A DNA stretch of 64,000 nucleotides from Heliocidaris erythrogramma. Lineage: Eukaryota > Echinodermata > Echinoidea > Camarodonta > Echinometridae. The notes below the pieces were generated by a model, which made no database searches, was not told the DNA's origin, and saw only the letters and a list, made by a program, of their open reading frames with translations. Both the position numbers and the translations under genes were made by a program. Shown here in pieces: positions 31,326-43,420 of this stretch; position 1 is the stretch's first letter, and every line of letters starts with the position of its first letter. The stretch covers positions 38,654,350 to 38,718,349 of the forward strand of contig CM046858.1 in the NCBI GenBank assembly GCA_025617745.1, in the 5' to 3' direction.

Positions 31326-31848
31326 AGAATGTTAATGAGAGCTATGCATACATTCAATTAGCTCTGAATTTAATGAATTATCTCCCTCTCTTGAAGAAGT
31401 GGCAAAACACATAAAATTAAGAAAAAATAGTCCAACTCATTTATTACCAAAATAGCAATACCGCCATCACAGGGTTGAAATGAGAAATTTCACACTATTA
31501 TTTCTTTCATTTTCCTTCATGAATTTACCTACATGTATAAAATAATCATAAATAATCTATTTTCCTGTTAGGATATCTGCTTTATATAATTCAAACAAAT
31601 TCTAGAATTTTGCTGTCAGATCAAAAATGAAATGCTTGTGACAAACTTCCTCCTCCGTCAAGACGACAGCTTTAATTCAAAATTTTAAGGACATCTACTT
31701 AAGAAATGTTTTTTGAACTATCCATCCTTTTTCTCGTGCAAAAATCAGACTTGAAAAAGACAGAGCAAGATCCAAGATATGAAATATCAAGAAAAAGTGA
31801 GACATCTTTTCACGCGTTATACCTATGGGGAACGTATTTTTCCGAGTC
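31326..31848 (+). repeat. 523-bp internal block between LTR-like repeats (copy 1)
   Basis: Non-coding, nearly identical to 32192-32715. It starts AGAATGTTAATGAGAGC and ends with GGGGAACGTATTTTTCCGAGTC, a segment also found upstream of the LTR-like repeat of the Gypsy element. This suggests the block is the shrunken interior of a related non-autonomous element. Confidence 0.7.
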
Positions 31849-32191
31849 TGTTTTTAACACAGCAAATTACGCCTCCAAAATGTACTACGGAAGTAGGTGA
31901 GAGTAATCTGTCTTGATACTATTTAAAGTCTTTGGCAGTAGCTCCAAATTCGAAGTGCTGTTCCAGTGACAACAGCTCATTGACCAAAGGACCCACCATT
32001 GTGGGTAGGAAACTCCTCCAGAATTAACACAAACTGAGGGTCTTTGCTTGCTGACTCCTCAGAACACAACCTCACTCAAAGAGCAAACTAACTAAAGTGA
32101 GCCCACTCACTCTGTACAGCAATATGGTACATACACAAACAATCACCCTTGGGTGGGTCTTGGAATCTCAAGTGGTTTCCCACCTGTTACA
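31849..32191 (+). repeat. LTR-like repeat, full 343-bp copy 2
   Basis: Runs from TGTTTTTAACACAGC to CCTGTTACA (TG...CA). The sequence is shared by the interior blocks on both sides, as in tandem LTR elements that recombine or insert through their LTRs. Confidence 0.8.
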
Positions 32192-32715
32192 AGAATTTTA
32201 ATGAGAGCTATACATACATTCAATTAGCTCTGAATTTAATGAATTATCTCCCTCTCTTGAAGAAGTGGCAAAACACATAAAATTAAGAAAAAATAGTCCA
32301 ACTCATTTATTACCAAAATAGCAATACCGCCATCACAGGGTTGAAATGAGAAATTTCACACTATTATTTCTTTCATTTTCCTTCATGAATTTACCTACGT
32401 GTATAAAATAATCATAAATCATCTATTTTCCTGTTAAGATATCTGCTTTATATAATTCAAACAAATTTTAGAATTTTGCTGTCAGATCAAAAATGAAATG
32501 CTTGTGACAAACTTCCTCCTCCGTCAAGACGACAGCTTTAATTCAAAATTTTAAGGACATCTACTTAAGAAATGTTTTTTGAACTATCCATCCTTTTTCT
32601 CGTGCAAAAATCAGACTTGAAAAAGACAGAGCAAGATCCAAGATATGAAATATCAAGAAAAAGTGAGACATCTTTTCACGCGTTATACCTATGGGGAACG
32701 TATTTTCCCCGAGTC
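32192..32715 (+). repeat. 524-bp internal block between LTR-like repeats (copy 2)
   Basis: Nearly identical to the first internal block, with a few substitutions and one extra C in the CCCCGAG run. Non-coding. Confidence 0.7.
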
Positions 32716-33058
32716 TGTTTTTAACACAGCAAATTACGCCTCCAAAATGTACTACGGAAGTAGGTGAGAGTAATCTGTCTTGATACTATTTAAAGTCTTT
32801 GGCAGTAGCTCCAAATTCGAAGTGCTGTTCCAGTGACAACAGCTCATTGACCAAAGGACCCACCATTGTGGGTAGGAAACTCCTCCAGAATTAACACAAA
32901 CTGAGGGTCTTTGCTTGCTGACTCCTCAGAACACAACCTCACTCAAAGAGCAAACTAACTAAAGTGAGCCCACTCACTCTGTACAGCAATATGGTACATA
33001 CACAAACAATCACCCTTGGGTGGGTCTTGGAATCTCAAGTGGTTTCCCACCTGTTACA
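32716..33058 (+). repeat. LTR-like repeat, full 343-bp copy 3
   Basis: Nearly identical to copy 2. A third internal block starts after it but is cut at ~33110 by unrelated sequence with long C and G tracts. Confidence 0.8.
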
Positions 33059-33279
33059 AGAATGTTAATGAGAGCTATACATACATTCAATTAGCTCTGA
33101 ATTTAATGAAAAAACACATAAAACTGCCCCCCCCCCCCGTTTTCACCATTATTTTTATACAGTCCAAAACGTTATATTTTGCTGTTTTGGCGCCTTTTTG
33201 GCGTCAATTGTTAATCCTTCATTTTTCTTCTCTCTTTGCTCTACCCCCATTTTTAGACCACCACTAGGGAGAGGGGGGG

Positions 33280-34500
33280 GGGGGGCACAGGCGTAGCCAG
33301 GATTTTCACTAGGGGGGGGGGGCAGACGTGAAGGATCCAACCGCATAGCCAGGATTTCATTTTAGGAGGCGGTTGTGGGGGCACGCAAAGAGTGCGAAAT
33401 TGGTGATGAACACACTGGGGTGGGTGCAGGAAGGGGGAGTTTCCCCCTCCCGCGCGAAGCACGAAAACTCTTACGTTTTACAGCAAATTTGAGAGAATGA
33501 TAACGCCGCGTAACACTTTTTTTTAAGGCGGAAAATTAGTTTGACGCCCTGACTGCTTTTCAGTTATTTGGACGTATTATGTAACAGGGGTGGGTACAGG
33601 AAGGGAGAGTTACCACCTTCTCGCGCAAAGCGCGAAAGCTCTGACGTTTTAGCATCTTTTCTTTTTAGGCGGAAGGTTTGTTCACCGCCCTGGCTGCTTA
33701 TTTTGGACACAATACTGCACTTTATGTAACAGGGGTGGGTGCAGGGAGGGGGAGTTTCCCCCTTCCAGCGCGAAGCGCGAAAGCTCTGACGTTTTAGCAA
33801 ACAATTTTTTAGGCGGAAACTTATAGTTCGACGCCCGGACTGCTTTTCAATTATTTGGACGCAACATTTCGCATGCGAGGGAGCGAAGCCAGTGGCGTAT
33901 CTAGGGATTATGGCGCCAGGGGCAAACAATCTACGTTATTGTACCAGTGAGGGAGCAAAGCGACCGAGCGGCAAATCTTTCATTTTTTAACCCTAAAGAA
34001 CGCATATTCTTGTGCATTTTACCCAGGAAATTTTGCATTTGACCACCGCAGTTGAGCGGTAGAGAAGCTCGAATTTCATACATTGATAAACGGTTTTCTA
34101 TTCACTCACTTCTACAATCGGGAGCGGGAATAACGAAAACCGTATAGGCTTGAGAAAGAGTCGAGAAATTCAGCAAGGCGACCTGAAGTTAAGATTTCTG
34201 TCAAAAGTTAAACCTTTGCAAATGCTGTTTTATATATTTTATCCTATATTGGGAGCGCAATATTTAGCAGGAGTCATAATTATGAAACTTTCATGATATA
34301 GTGCGCAAAGCAATTACATCTTTATTTTGAAACTTTTTGAACCCTTTAAGCTGTTTAAGAACTATATACTGGGGGGGGGGGCAAAATTACGAGATCCTGA
34401 AAAAACATAATTATGCAAGGGAGCAAAGCGACCGAGCTTTGGAAAATTTCCGCATTTCAAACCTTCAAAAACTAGATTTCTAGTGCATTTACCCTGCGGA
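33280..34500. repeat. Left arm of a large imperfect inverted repeat (blocks A-B-C)
   Basis: Block A (33316-33415) contains AGACGTGAAGGATCCAACCG. Block B (33420-33880) has three diverged ~150-bp repeats of GGGTGCAGG...GCGCGAAGCGCGAAA...GGCGGAA. Block C (33940-34500) has GAGGGAGCAAAGCGACCGAG and GCGGTAGAGAAGCTCGAAT. All recur reverse-complemented at 36400-37850, but as B-A-C, so the order is permuted. No ORF is convincing. It is probably a mosaic of old non-autonomous elements. Confidence 0.7.
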
Positions 34501-34981
34501 TTTGGGGGCGCGTGATCTGTAAAGATTATGATTTTTCTTTATTTCCCCCTACTTTTCCTTTCTCTCCTTTGCGTTTTTTGCGCCCCTCCAAGTGCTGCCA
34601 GGGGCACGTGCCCCCCTGCCCCTTAGATGCACCCCTGATGGAAGAGACCGAGTGGGGTGGGAGGGGGTATCCCGATCCTACATCAGGGATTTTTCAAAAA
34701 TCTGTCTATGAAACTTGCATTTTAGAGCATCCCAAAATGGTTTTTAATGAAAAGGAATGCACGGATCTGCGCCAATGGACGGAGCCCCTCAATTGAGAAT
34801 AACAATGCGAGCGAACGAATTTTCTTCGATATTTTCGTATTGAAATTATGGCATTTCAAGATCAAACATCATGAGTTTGGATAATAATTATACTTATTAG
34901 TGTTAAGTTAATGTATCATAATTTTATCCAAAAATATAGGGGGCGGGGGTGATAATACAGGCCATCCCCCACCTCAATTTT

Positions 34982-35025
<44 letters not shown>

Positions 35026-35280
35026 CCCATCCCCCGGGATCGAGACCCATGGTAACAGGGGTGGGTGCAGGGAGAGGAGTTATTTCCCCCTTCGCGCGCG
35101 AAGCGCGAAAACTGACGTTTTACCAAATTTTGAGAGCCAGATAACGGCTTGTAGCGCCATTTTAGGCCTTTTTCTCTCACTCCCTCCGCCTTTTCGCTCT
35201 TGCTTTTTTTTCTAGTGGCTGAATAGGGGGGGGGCATGGCCCCCGGTGCCCCTGTCTACGCCAGTGGGGGGGGGGGGGGC
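34501..35280. repeat. Low-complexity mosaic with an (AT)n tract and a block B copy
   Basis: Contains an (AT)n microsatellite at 34984-35024 and a further diverged block B segment at 35050-35160 (GGGTGCAGGGAGAGG, GCGCGCGAAGCGCGAAA), plus poly-G runs near 35225 and 35265. No gene. Confidence 0.6.
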
Positions 35281-36390
35281 AGGGCAGGATGATTACACAG
35301 TGTGGAAACACAGTATTTTTTGCCTTTTGGGTCTAAATTATATACCCAAATAGGCAATAAAATCATGCGCGAGCTGATTTTTTTTCTCTCTCGATAAAGT
35401 GACCTGAAATCACTGCATTCTAAACCCTTATTTTAAAATCCCCTGAAATAATCAATTTAACATGGGTTAAATAGATTAAATAAAATATATAGCGTCGGAG
35501 GTTCTAGGACGCTGATCACGTTCGGAATTTGAGGAGCAATCCGTTTGGGGGACATTTCTACTATGATGTTCTTCGAAACTTACATGAAAGGAATGAGAAA
35601 GCTCACAAATTATTTTTCACCTCTACCAGAACTCCACCTTCTCTTTATGCAGAAGGTCATTAGCATTAAAATACCTGTAACTTCAAAACTATGTGCTTAT
35701 TTGATACAAAACTACTAAACTTTGGTTGTTACTAGTTCATTTTTCATTTTTCCATTAGGCAATAAAGAGAGAAATCCCTGGCGTGATAGAAAAAGAAAAA
35801 TGGAATAACAAGTATAGAACAATCAAAACCTTGCTAGCGGGTTACCGGAAATTTACTTAACGGCATGTGCGTGTACCAATGCCCTTTCTACCAGCCACCC
35901 GAATTATATTCCCTCTAAGGTAGCTTAGCGTTACCTAATTGCATGTAAAGATTGGAAAGACGCAAAGAGCAAAATTGCTAGTTTTGTCTCTGTATCTAAA
36001 ATTAAAATCAAATAAAAGTTTTCATATTATTTTGCTGGAAAGTGTTACGAGAGTGAGATACTAATTCTACATCCTAATATTTTAGTTCTGCCTCTAAGGA
36101 ATAAATTTAGGATTTTTGATAATTGGTCTTTTTGGCCTTCCCCGCGGTTTTACGTGCCATCACGTTTCGCTAAGCTTCCTAAGCTGTACTTTGAAGTTTG
36201 ATTATGTAGGAAAGGAAAAAAAACCATGTTTGTGGTGTTTGTACCGTCAAGATCTTGAACTAATAAATCTTGCTGAATGTCAGAAACAGTCAAAAGTGAT
36301 GCACACATATATGCATAGCCAGTGGTGTAGTGGAGCGTATACGCTTGTATACGCCGTATACGTAAAAAAAGAACTTTGACTTTTTCGGGT
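35281..36390. other. No feature recognised
   Basis: AT-rich spacer between the two inverted arms. An 87-codon open frame (36116-36379) lacks similarity to anything I know. GTATACGC words cluster at 36338-36405. Confidence 0.4.
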
Positions 36391-36399
36391 ATACGCGCG

Positions 36400-37850
36400 T
36401 ATACAAAATAACTGAAAAGCAGCCAGGGCGTCGAACTAACATTCCGCCTAAAAAGGTGCTAAACGTTAGAGCTTTCGCGCTTCGCGCGGGAAGGAGGGAA
36501 ACTCCTCCTTCCTGCACCCACCCCTATTACATACCGTGCAATATTGCTCCAAATAATTGAAAAGCAGTCGCTTCGTGGAACTATAACTTTCCGCCTTTGT
36601 TTGCTACAAGCCGTTTTCTTTCTCTTAAATTTGCTAAAATATCAGAGCTTTCGCGCTTCGCGCGGGAAGGGGGAACCCCCCCTCCCTGCGCCCATCCCTG
36701 TTGCAGTGCAGTATTACGCCCAAATAACTGAAAAGCAGTCCGGACGTCGAAATAACTTTCCGCCTAAAAAAGGTGCTACGAGCCGTTATCTTTCTCTCAA
36801 ATTTGCTATAAAACGTCAGAGCTTTCGCGCTCCGAGCGGGAAGGGGAAATTACCCCCTTCCTGAACCCACCCATGTTACATACAATGCTGTATTGCGTCC
36901 AAATAACTGTAAAGCAGTCCTGACCTCGAAATACCTTTTCCCCTAAAAAAGGGGGTGCTACGAGCAGTTATCTTTCTCTCAAATTTGATATAAAACGTCA
37001 GAGCTTTCGCGCTTCGCACGGAAGGGGGGAATCTTCCCCCTCCCTGCACCCATCCCCTGGGGAGCACGCACCAATCTCGCACTCTTCGCGTGCTCACAAC
37101 CGCCCCCTAAAATGACATCCTGGCTGTGCGGTTGGATCCTTCACGTCTGGCCCCCACCAGTGGGTGTCGATCCCGGGAGGGGGGGAGGGGGGGGGGCGGT
37201 AGGGGTATATATCCCCCCCCCAAAAAAAAAAAAAAAAAAAAAATATGAGCTGGGGTAATGGCCTGTTAATGCACTAAAAATCTGGTTTTTGAAGGTTTGA
37301 AATGCGAAAATTTTCGAAAGCTCGGTCGCTTTATTCCCTCGCATAATTATTATCTTTCAGGATCTCGTAATTTCGCGCCCCCAGTAGGCCTATATTGTTC
37401 TTAAATAGCTTAAAGGGTTCAAAATTTGAAAAAAATAAAGATGTAATTGGACACTTTGCTCGATATATCTGCATGTATGTGTCATATGACTCCTGCTAAA
37501 TATTGCGCCCCCGATGTAAGATAAATGTAAAGATAAAAGTGTATAAAACAGCATTTGCAAAGGTTCAACTTTTGAAAGAAATCTCAACTTCAGGTATAGC
37601 CTTGCAGAATTTATCGACTCATTCTCAAGCCTTTCAGGGCTTTCGTTAGTTTTGCTCCCGATTGTAGAAGTGAGTGAATAGTAAACCGCTTATCAATGCA
37701 TAAAATTCGAGCTTCTCTACCGCTCAATTGCAAATTTTCCTGGGTAAAATGCACAGGAAATTGCGTTTTTTTAGGGTTAAAAATTGAAAAATTTGCCGCT
37801 CGGTCGCTTTGCTCCCTCGCTGACGTAGATAGGTTTGTTCTCTTGTGAGC
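36400..37850. repeat. Right arm of the large imperfect inverted repeat (blocks B-A-C, inverted)
   Basis: Reverse complement of the left arm. Four B-type repeats (36410-37060) contain GAGCTTTCGCGCTTCGCGCGG. Block A follows (37063-37165, GGTTGGATCCTTCACGTCT), then block C (37250-37850, ending CGGTCGCTTTGCTCCCTCG). Poly-A and poly-C tracts lie at 37170-37245. Confidence 0.7.
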
Positions 37851-38890
37851 AGATTACCATTTGTGAGAGGAGTGTGTCTGAGTGTGTGTTGTGTGTATAT
37901 GGGTGGGGTGGGGTGGAGAAGGGGGGGGGGGGGGAGTAAGTTTAAGTGCAGAAAGTTTGAATTCTTTTTTATTTCCCCCCTTTTAGTTTTAGGATTTCAA
38001 GTTCCTCCAGCTTCTTTCTTAGTTTCGCTTTGTTTTGTTATTAAAATATTTTGAATATAATTATTGTTAGGGATATTGCTTATATTTGTTACATGTACAT
38101 TATGTTATGTTTACTTGGAGTTAATATGACGTGCTTTATAACTTGTGCATGTATTTGGTTTTATATTTACTATTATGTTATGTTGTACATGTATATATGA
38201 GAACTTCAATTTGGAGGAATAAAAAAAAAAAAAAAAAAAGTGTGTGTGAGGGTGAGTGTGTGTGTTTTCTTGTCAGGTCACGGGGGGGGGGGGGGGGGGG
38301 GGTATTGTGTTTGTGAATCACCACCACAGCACGGTGCATCGCCTCGTCGTAACTTGGTGCTCTGAGGATTGAGCTATCAGTATAAGGGAGTATACCCAAA
38401 AAAATATTTACCACTACAACACTGTGCATAGCATTTGGGACAGCATTAACCTGCGGCCCAAATATATTGTTTAAGCTCATAACAAAATAACTTGGAAATT
38501 TGTACTGCTTTACAGTAAAGCTTGACAATCATGGTTATGAATATGCAGACAACATATTTTTTTAAAGGTGTTTAAAATTTGGAAGGACTAGATCCACAGT
38601 GTTATGAACTGAATGATTACTAAGAAAACAAAATCTGTTCAAAAATATTTTTTTAAAAGAATAATGCTTAAGAATTAAGAAGGCATATTCCTTTTTAACT
38701 TATTCAGTGCATTTTTATTAGTTTGCCTTGTTTTTGTTGTGACTTGTTGCTGACCGTGAATGGCACAGCTTATAAGCGAAGACTTTCAAATGATGGACTT
38801 AATAATCAGGAACATGAAGTAGTTCGATTGATGAAATTGTGTATTTAGGAGTGAATGTTCATTTGTAATTTGTTGGTATAATTTCACTGT
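37851..38890. other. Microsatellite-rich stretch without a gene
   Basis: Includes G runs (37920-37934, 38282-38302), an A run (38220-38239) and GTGTGT tracts. The short ORFs here are read through these runs and are not credible. Confidence 0.5.
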
Positions 38891-40030
38891 TAGTCTTTAA
38901 ACCTGTCCATTGTCCGGTATTTAGCGTCGGAAAGAAAATTTGAACAATGGTGAACAAAAACCAAGAAATTTTAATAGCTGCCAAATGACTAATTGTGGAT
39001 CATGAGAACTGCCATATCAATATTTTTTTATCATGTACAGAAATGATTTTAATTCTAGCTCGATTTAGAATTCAAGGATTTAATGTATGATCGTGTCTGA
39101 AGATGAAAGGAAAAAAAGTATAAATATTATACATGTATCTATTCTTCTGTGTGTCTTAATAAGGTGACATAAGTTACATTTCATTTTATTTAATCAGAAA
39201 TACAAATACATGGGTATTTAATTAAAAGAAGAGTTTAAAGAGTTTATGTTGGAAAAAGAGAATTTGAATAACAGTGCTTATTTTTAAGTCACTGCCAAAG
39301 GCCAAGAAACCTCTTAGAGCTGCCAAAGGATTTATAGTGATACATTCAAACTGCCGAAGCCGGGGATTCCTTTGTATCATCATTCTAAATGTGATTGAGA
39401 ATAGTAATTTTAATCTATAATTATATTAGAAATAGGGAGTAAAAAGGGAAAAGTGCAAATGTGTCTAATCTTCCATGTGGCATGATGCTGTGAAATTTAC
39501 TACATCTCAGATTTCAGTGCTCATGACATTCAAAATAAATGGATATGTACATGTATATAAAAAATTTGAACTTGAATAGTGCCATAGGAACGCTACCTCA
39601 TGAAACAGGAGAATTGCCCAAGGTAGCTTTCATAACATGTACATTAATGAGAGGTTTTAATGCTAGTTGTGAGTGAAAAAAATAACAGTAATCTATAATT
39701 GCATTTTAGTTAAAAAGAGAAATGTGAAAAGAAAAGAGTGCAAATTATTATATTTCATCACCTATATATGTCAATGTGACGTGAAATTTGCTGCATATCA
39801 ATTTTATGGAATCTGAAATGCAAAATACCGATACATGGGCATTATTTCAGAGAAAGATTTGAATTTACATGTATTCTAATGCCATGGGATGCATGGTGAA
39901 ACGGGGGATGTTTCATATATGGTTTTAATTATAGTTGTGATTCAAAATAGTATTTACAGTTGCATTTTAAAGATGAAGAGAACTGTAAAATAGTCTTGAA
40001 CTCGGATACAATTTCCATTTTTTGCAATTT
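38890..40030. repeat. Degenerate ~310-bp tandem repeat, about four copies
   Basis: The order 'AGAATTTGAA - GCTGCCAAA/GTGCCATAGG - ATTTTAAT...TAG - GTGCAAAT - GTGACATGAAATTT - AAATACATGG' recurs with starts near 38930, 39250, 39560 and 39850. Divergence is high. It is an old satellite or duplicated fragment, non-coding. Confidence 0.5.
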
Positions 40031-43000
40031 CATATCTCCATGACATTGTATTGCAATTTCTGTCAAAATGCAGTCCGGTTCAGGCCGAAAACGTTTGTGG
40101 TATAGCCTGCAATGGCACTTGTCATTTTTTTTCTTTTAAACATCTTCACTCGCTGAAAATAGTGCATTCAGTGTCAGAATTTTATGAGACTGTATGACAG
40201 TATAGATTTTTAGAAATATTTTGTAAAAATGTTCTTTTTTAGAAAAAAACCCATGGAATATGCTCTTAAAGGTAATGCATAGTGTTATTCAAGGACATTC
40301 ATGTGAAAATAATGGTGTTTAGATGGTTAATCCTTTTCAGACTATGGATTTTCATGAAAAGTTTTCATTTCATTGTACATATTCAACTATCATTACAAAT
40401 TGCCTTTTCAACTGCAAAAGTATGATGTGTGGTGCATTTAATTTAATTGATTGATTACATGTATGTCCATGAATTTACAAAAAAATATTTTAGTAGGCCC
40501 TACTGTTTTTTAATAGTTTTAGTAGTTTATTGATGACCGATAAGTTGTTACAAAAAATATCAATGTTTATCTTGCGATTTCTGAGAAATCAGATATTTCA
40601 GAGCAAAATATATAATGTTTATGTTCTACCCTCGTAGGTGCATCTAGAAAATTAGAATTGAGAGAAATCTTATTTTTTGAAAAGTTTGACCTTATATAAC
40701 CATGCAACTCTGTATTTTGAAAATTTGATTGGAATATTGAATGGAACAAATTAAGCTATCAAGTGCAAAGTGTTTGTTTCTACTTTAGAAGTATGATTTA
40801 CAGTGAGCAAAATTTAGTCAATAAACTAATTATTTTCATAGAATTCATGGATATGGTATTTATAGTGCTGCGTCAGTCTTGCCTGTGTGTATATACTTAC
40901 TTTGATTTGTATCAGGTAAGTTCCAAACGTGTCAAAAATATCTATTTGACTAATGGTACATGTAACTGCAAGAACATCAGCAATAATCATGATAAAAGTG
41001 ATAGTAATGATGCTAGTAATAATAATGATAATAATATACACACTCATACAAATTTTCATTTTCAACAATGTGATGTTATATTGTGTGCAAATATATTGGC
41101 TTAAAATACAGTACTACAAATTCCCAAAATATTTGTGCTAATATGATGAACAAAATGCTGGGCTGTCAAATTTTGGAAACTGCTTGGAGGGAGATCCGTA
41201 TTTTGTAATTTTCGCCAGCCCTCGAAAAGTCGCTCAGTGGGGGTTATGGGGTCCAGTTGATGACATGTTTTATTAATGTTTTTTAAATGGAGGTGTGGAG
41301 ATAAATTCAATTCAATTCAACAAAAGTAATGATAATAATAATGACGATAATAACAACATGACTATAAATTGATAATGATAAATCATCAGGGAGAGACACC
41401 TCCATTTTAATCACTATGTAGGTGTGGAAATAAATTCAATCCAACAAAAAATAATGATAATAACGACGATAATAACAATATGCAGCCAATCCGCAGGTCC
41501 CCTAAAAGCGCGCTATTTTATTTCCAGTTCTGCCTGACTATGAATACATAATGAGCAAGAACAGCCAGGAACATCTCATTTGCAAACTATTGAATAGACT
41601 ACTTATCATTCACCAATTGTCATGAGTTATACATCAAATAAAAGAAGAGGGATCAGAGATTTGTGACATGCTTTTATTGTGTTCAAAATAAAAGACAAAA
41701 TTGGTAAACGGATAATCTGCGGCTGAATATTGCTGGATCCTGACTCTGTCATAAATTTATGGATGTTTTGAATGTAACGATGAAAAAGATGAGATTCCAG
41801 CGCTTCCATACATATGTGTCTTGATGGCGGCTCATATACTTTTTATATGTCTTTTAACAACTTGAAATCTTGTGAAAAAAAGGCTTTTGTATGACTATTT
41901 CATCAGTTATTTTAAACAACTTATTTCTAAAATTCTGACTGAAACAAAATATCCCTGTGTTGGTAAACTATTCATTTATTTTTGCAGAAAGTCTAATGAG
42001 CACAGCATTAATATTTATTGAAGAACATAACTTTAAAGATGACCATGCGATACAGCCGACTGGGTGCAGGGAGAGAGTCCACTTCGGGCACTGGAAATAA
42101 AATGCGTGATTTTTGCTCATTTGCATACGACCTGCGGTCTGACTGTATGATAATAAATTGATAATGATAACTTCATCAGGGAGATCGAGACACCTCCATT
42201 TATATCACTTTCACAAAGTTCAAATCCTGTAATGGAACAGACATTTTTTTTTCACAGGAGGTCAGGTAGAGGTAATGTTATCTCCTTTCATGCCCCATGG
42301 AATAAAAAAGTATGTTCTAATGCTGAATAAGGGGAATATTTTGTTCTTTGTAGGTACACAACAAGGTGGAGATTTTCCCTCCATGACATCACACAAATCA
42401 TGCGTATATGCATATTCCCAGGCAGAAGTAAGGGGCGGGGTCCAATAATGCCCCAAAAGTCTGTCAAAGAAAAATGAAAGTGTTATCGAGCATCAAAATG
42501 GGGTCTGATTCCCCAAAATCTCTGACAAGCAACAAAAAAAAAAACCAACAAAAAAAAACCCCCCGAAAAACATAATACAAACTTGGCAAGTTTTGACAAC
42601 TTTTTACGTCTTTGGTATTAAATAAAGTACACATTTTCAATGTGTTTGGGTGGTTTCTATATTGAGGTAGGATATATTTGTCTCTATTTTCTTTGAAGTA
42701 AGCACACTCAAATATTAAAGTAGTGAAATTCGTCACCTGTATACTACCTACATTACAAAGAAATACATAATCTATTATGTCTAGGGATGCCCTCGTATCG
42801 CTACACAGGTATGTAGCTGATGACTGCCACATCTAAATTTACACAGATTTATTCGATCCTTTTCATCAAGATGTACCAGATAAGGTTCTAAAACATGAAC
42901 ATCCTTGAAAATCCTATAATTTATGACTATTTTCAAACATCTCATTGTGCCAATCCTGTTTGTCTATTAAGAAATCATAAGAGAGTAAGAAAATTCTGAA

Positions 43001-43420
43001 TATTGAGGAAAAGTGATAACAAATTCTCGAAAATCCCAGGAAGTTTCGCAGAAATAACAAATAATCAGTATAAAATCTGTAATTCCTTTCTCTGATAAAG
43101 ATAATAATAGATGACTGATGAAGCACATTAATATTGGGTCAAAGTATCCGCTAACAGTAGGAACACCAACACGAAAATTAATCTTTTTAATTAATCCTTT
43201 TACTAACAATTTATTCTTGTCATCCTGGGCACAATTTCTGACCTTTTTTTTTCTCATTTGAAACCTTTTTTTTTTCATTTTAAACCAGTGTTAAAAAGAG
43301 TGTATCTCCATGTGCTATATTTGCACATTTAAGTTAGGAATACGAATTCAAGGAAGTGATATAAAGTCTAGTAAAATTTCTGAAGAAAAGGCAAGCAAAA
43401 ATCTACCTCATTCTCAGCTC
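40031..43420. other. AT-rich region, no gene recognised
   Basis: Contains (ATA/ATG)n-like patches at 40980-41035, 41325-41385 and 41445-41480. A short duplicated motif (ATAAATTGATAATGATAA...CATCAGGGAGA...GACACCTCCATTT) lies at 41365-41408 and 42151-42202. A fragment similar to the 29.4-kb MITE interior lies at 41180-41265. ORFs are short and on both strands. Confidence 0.4.
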
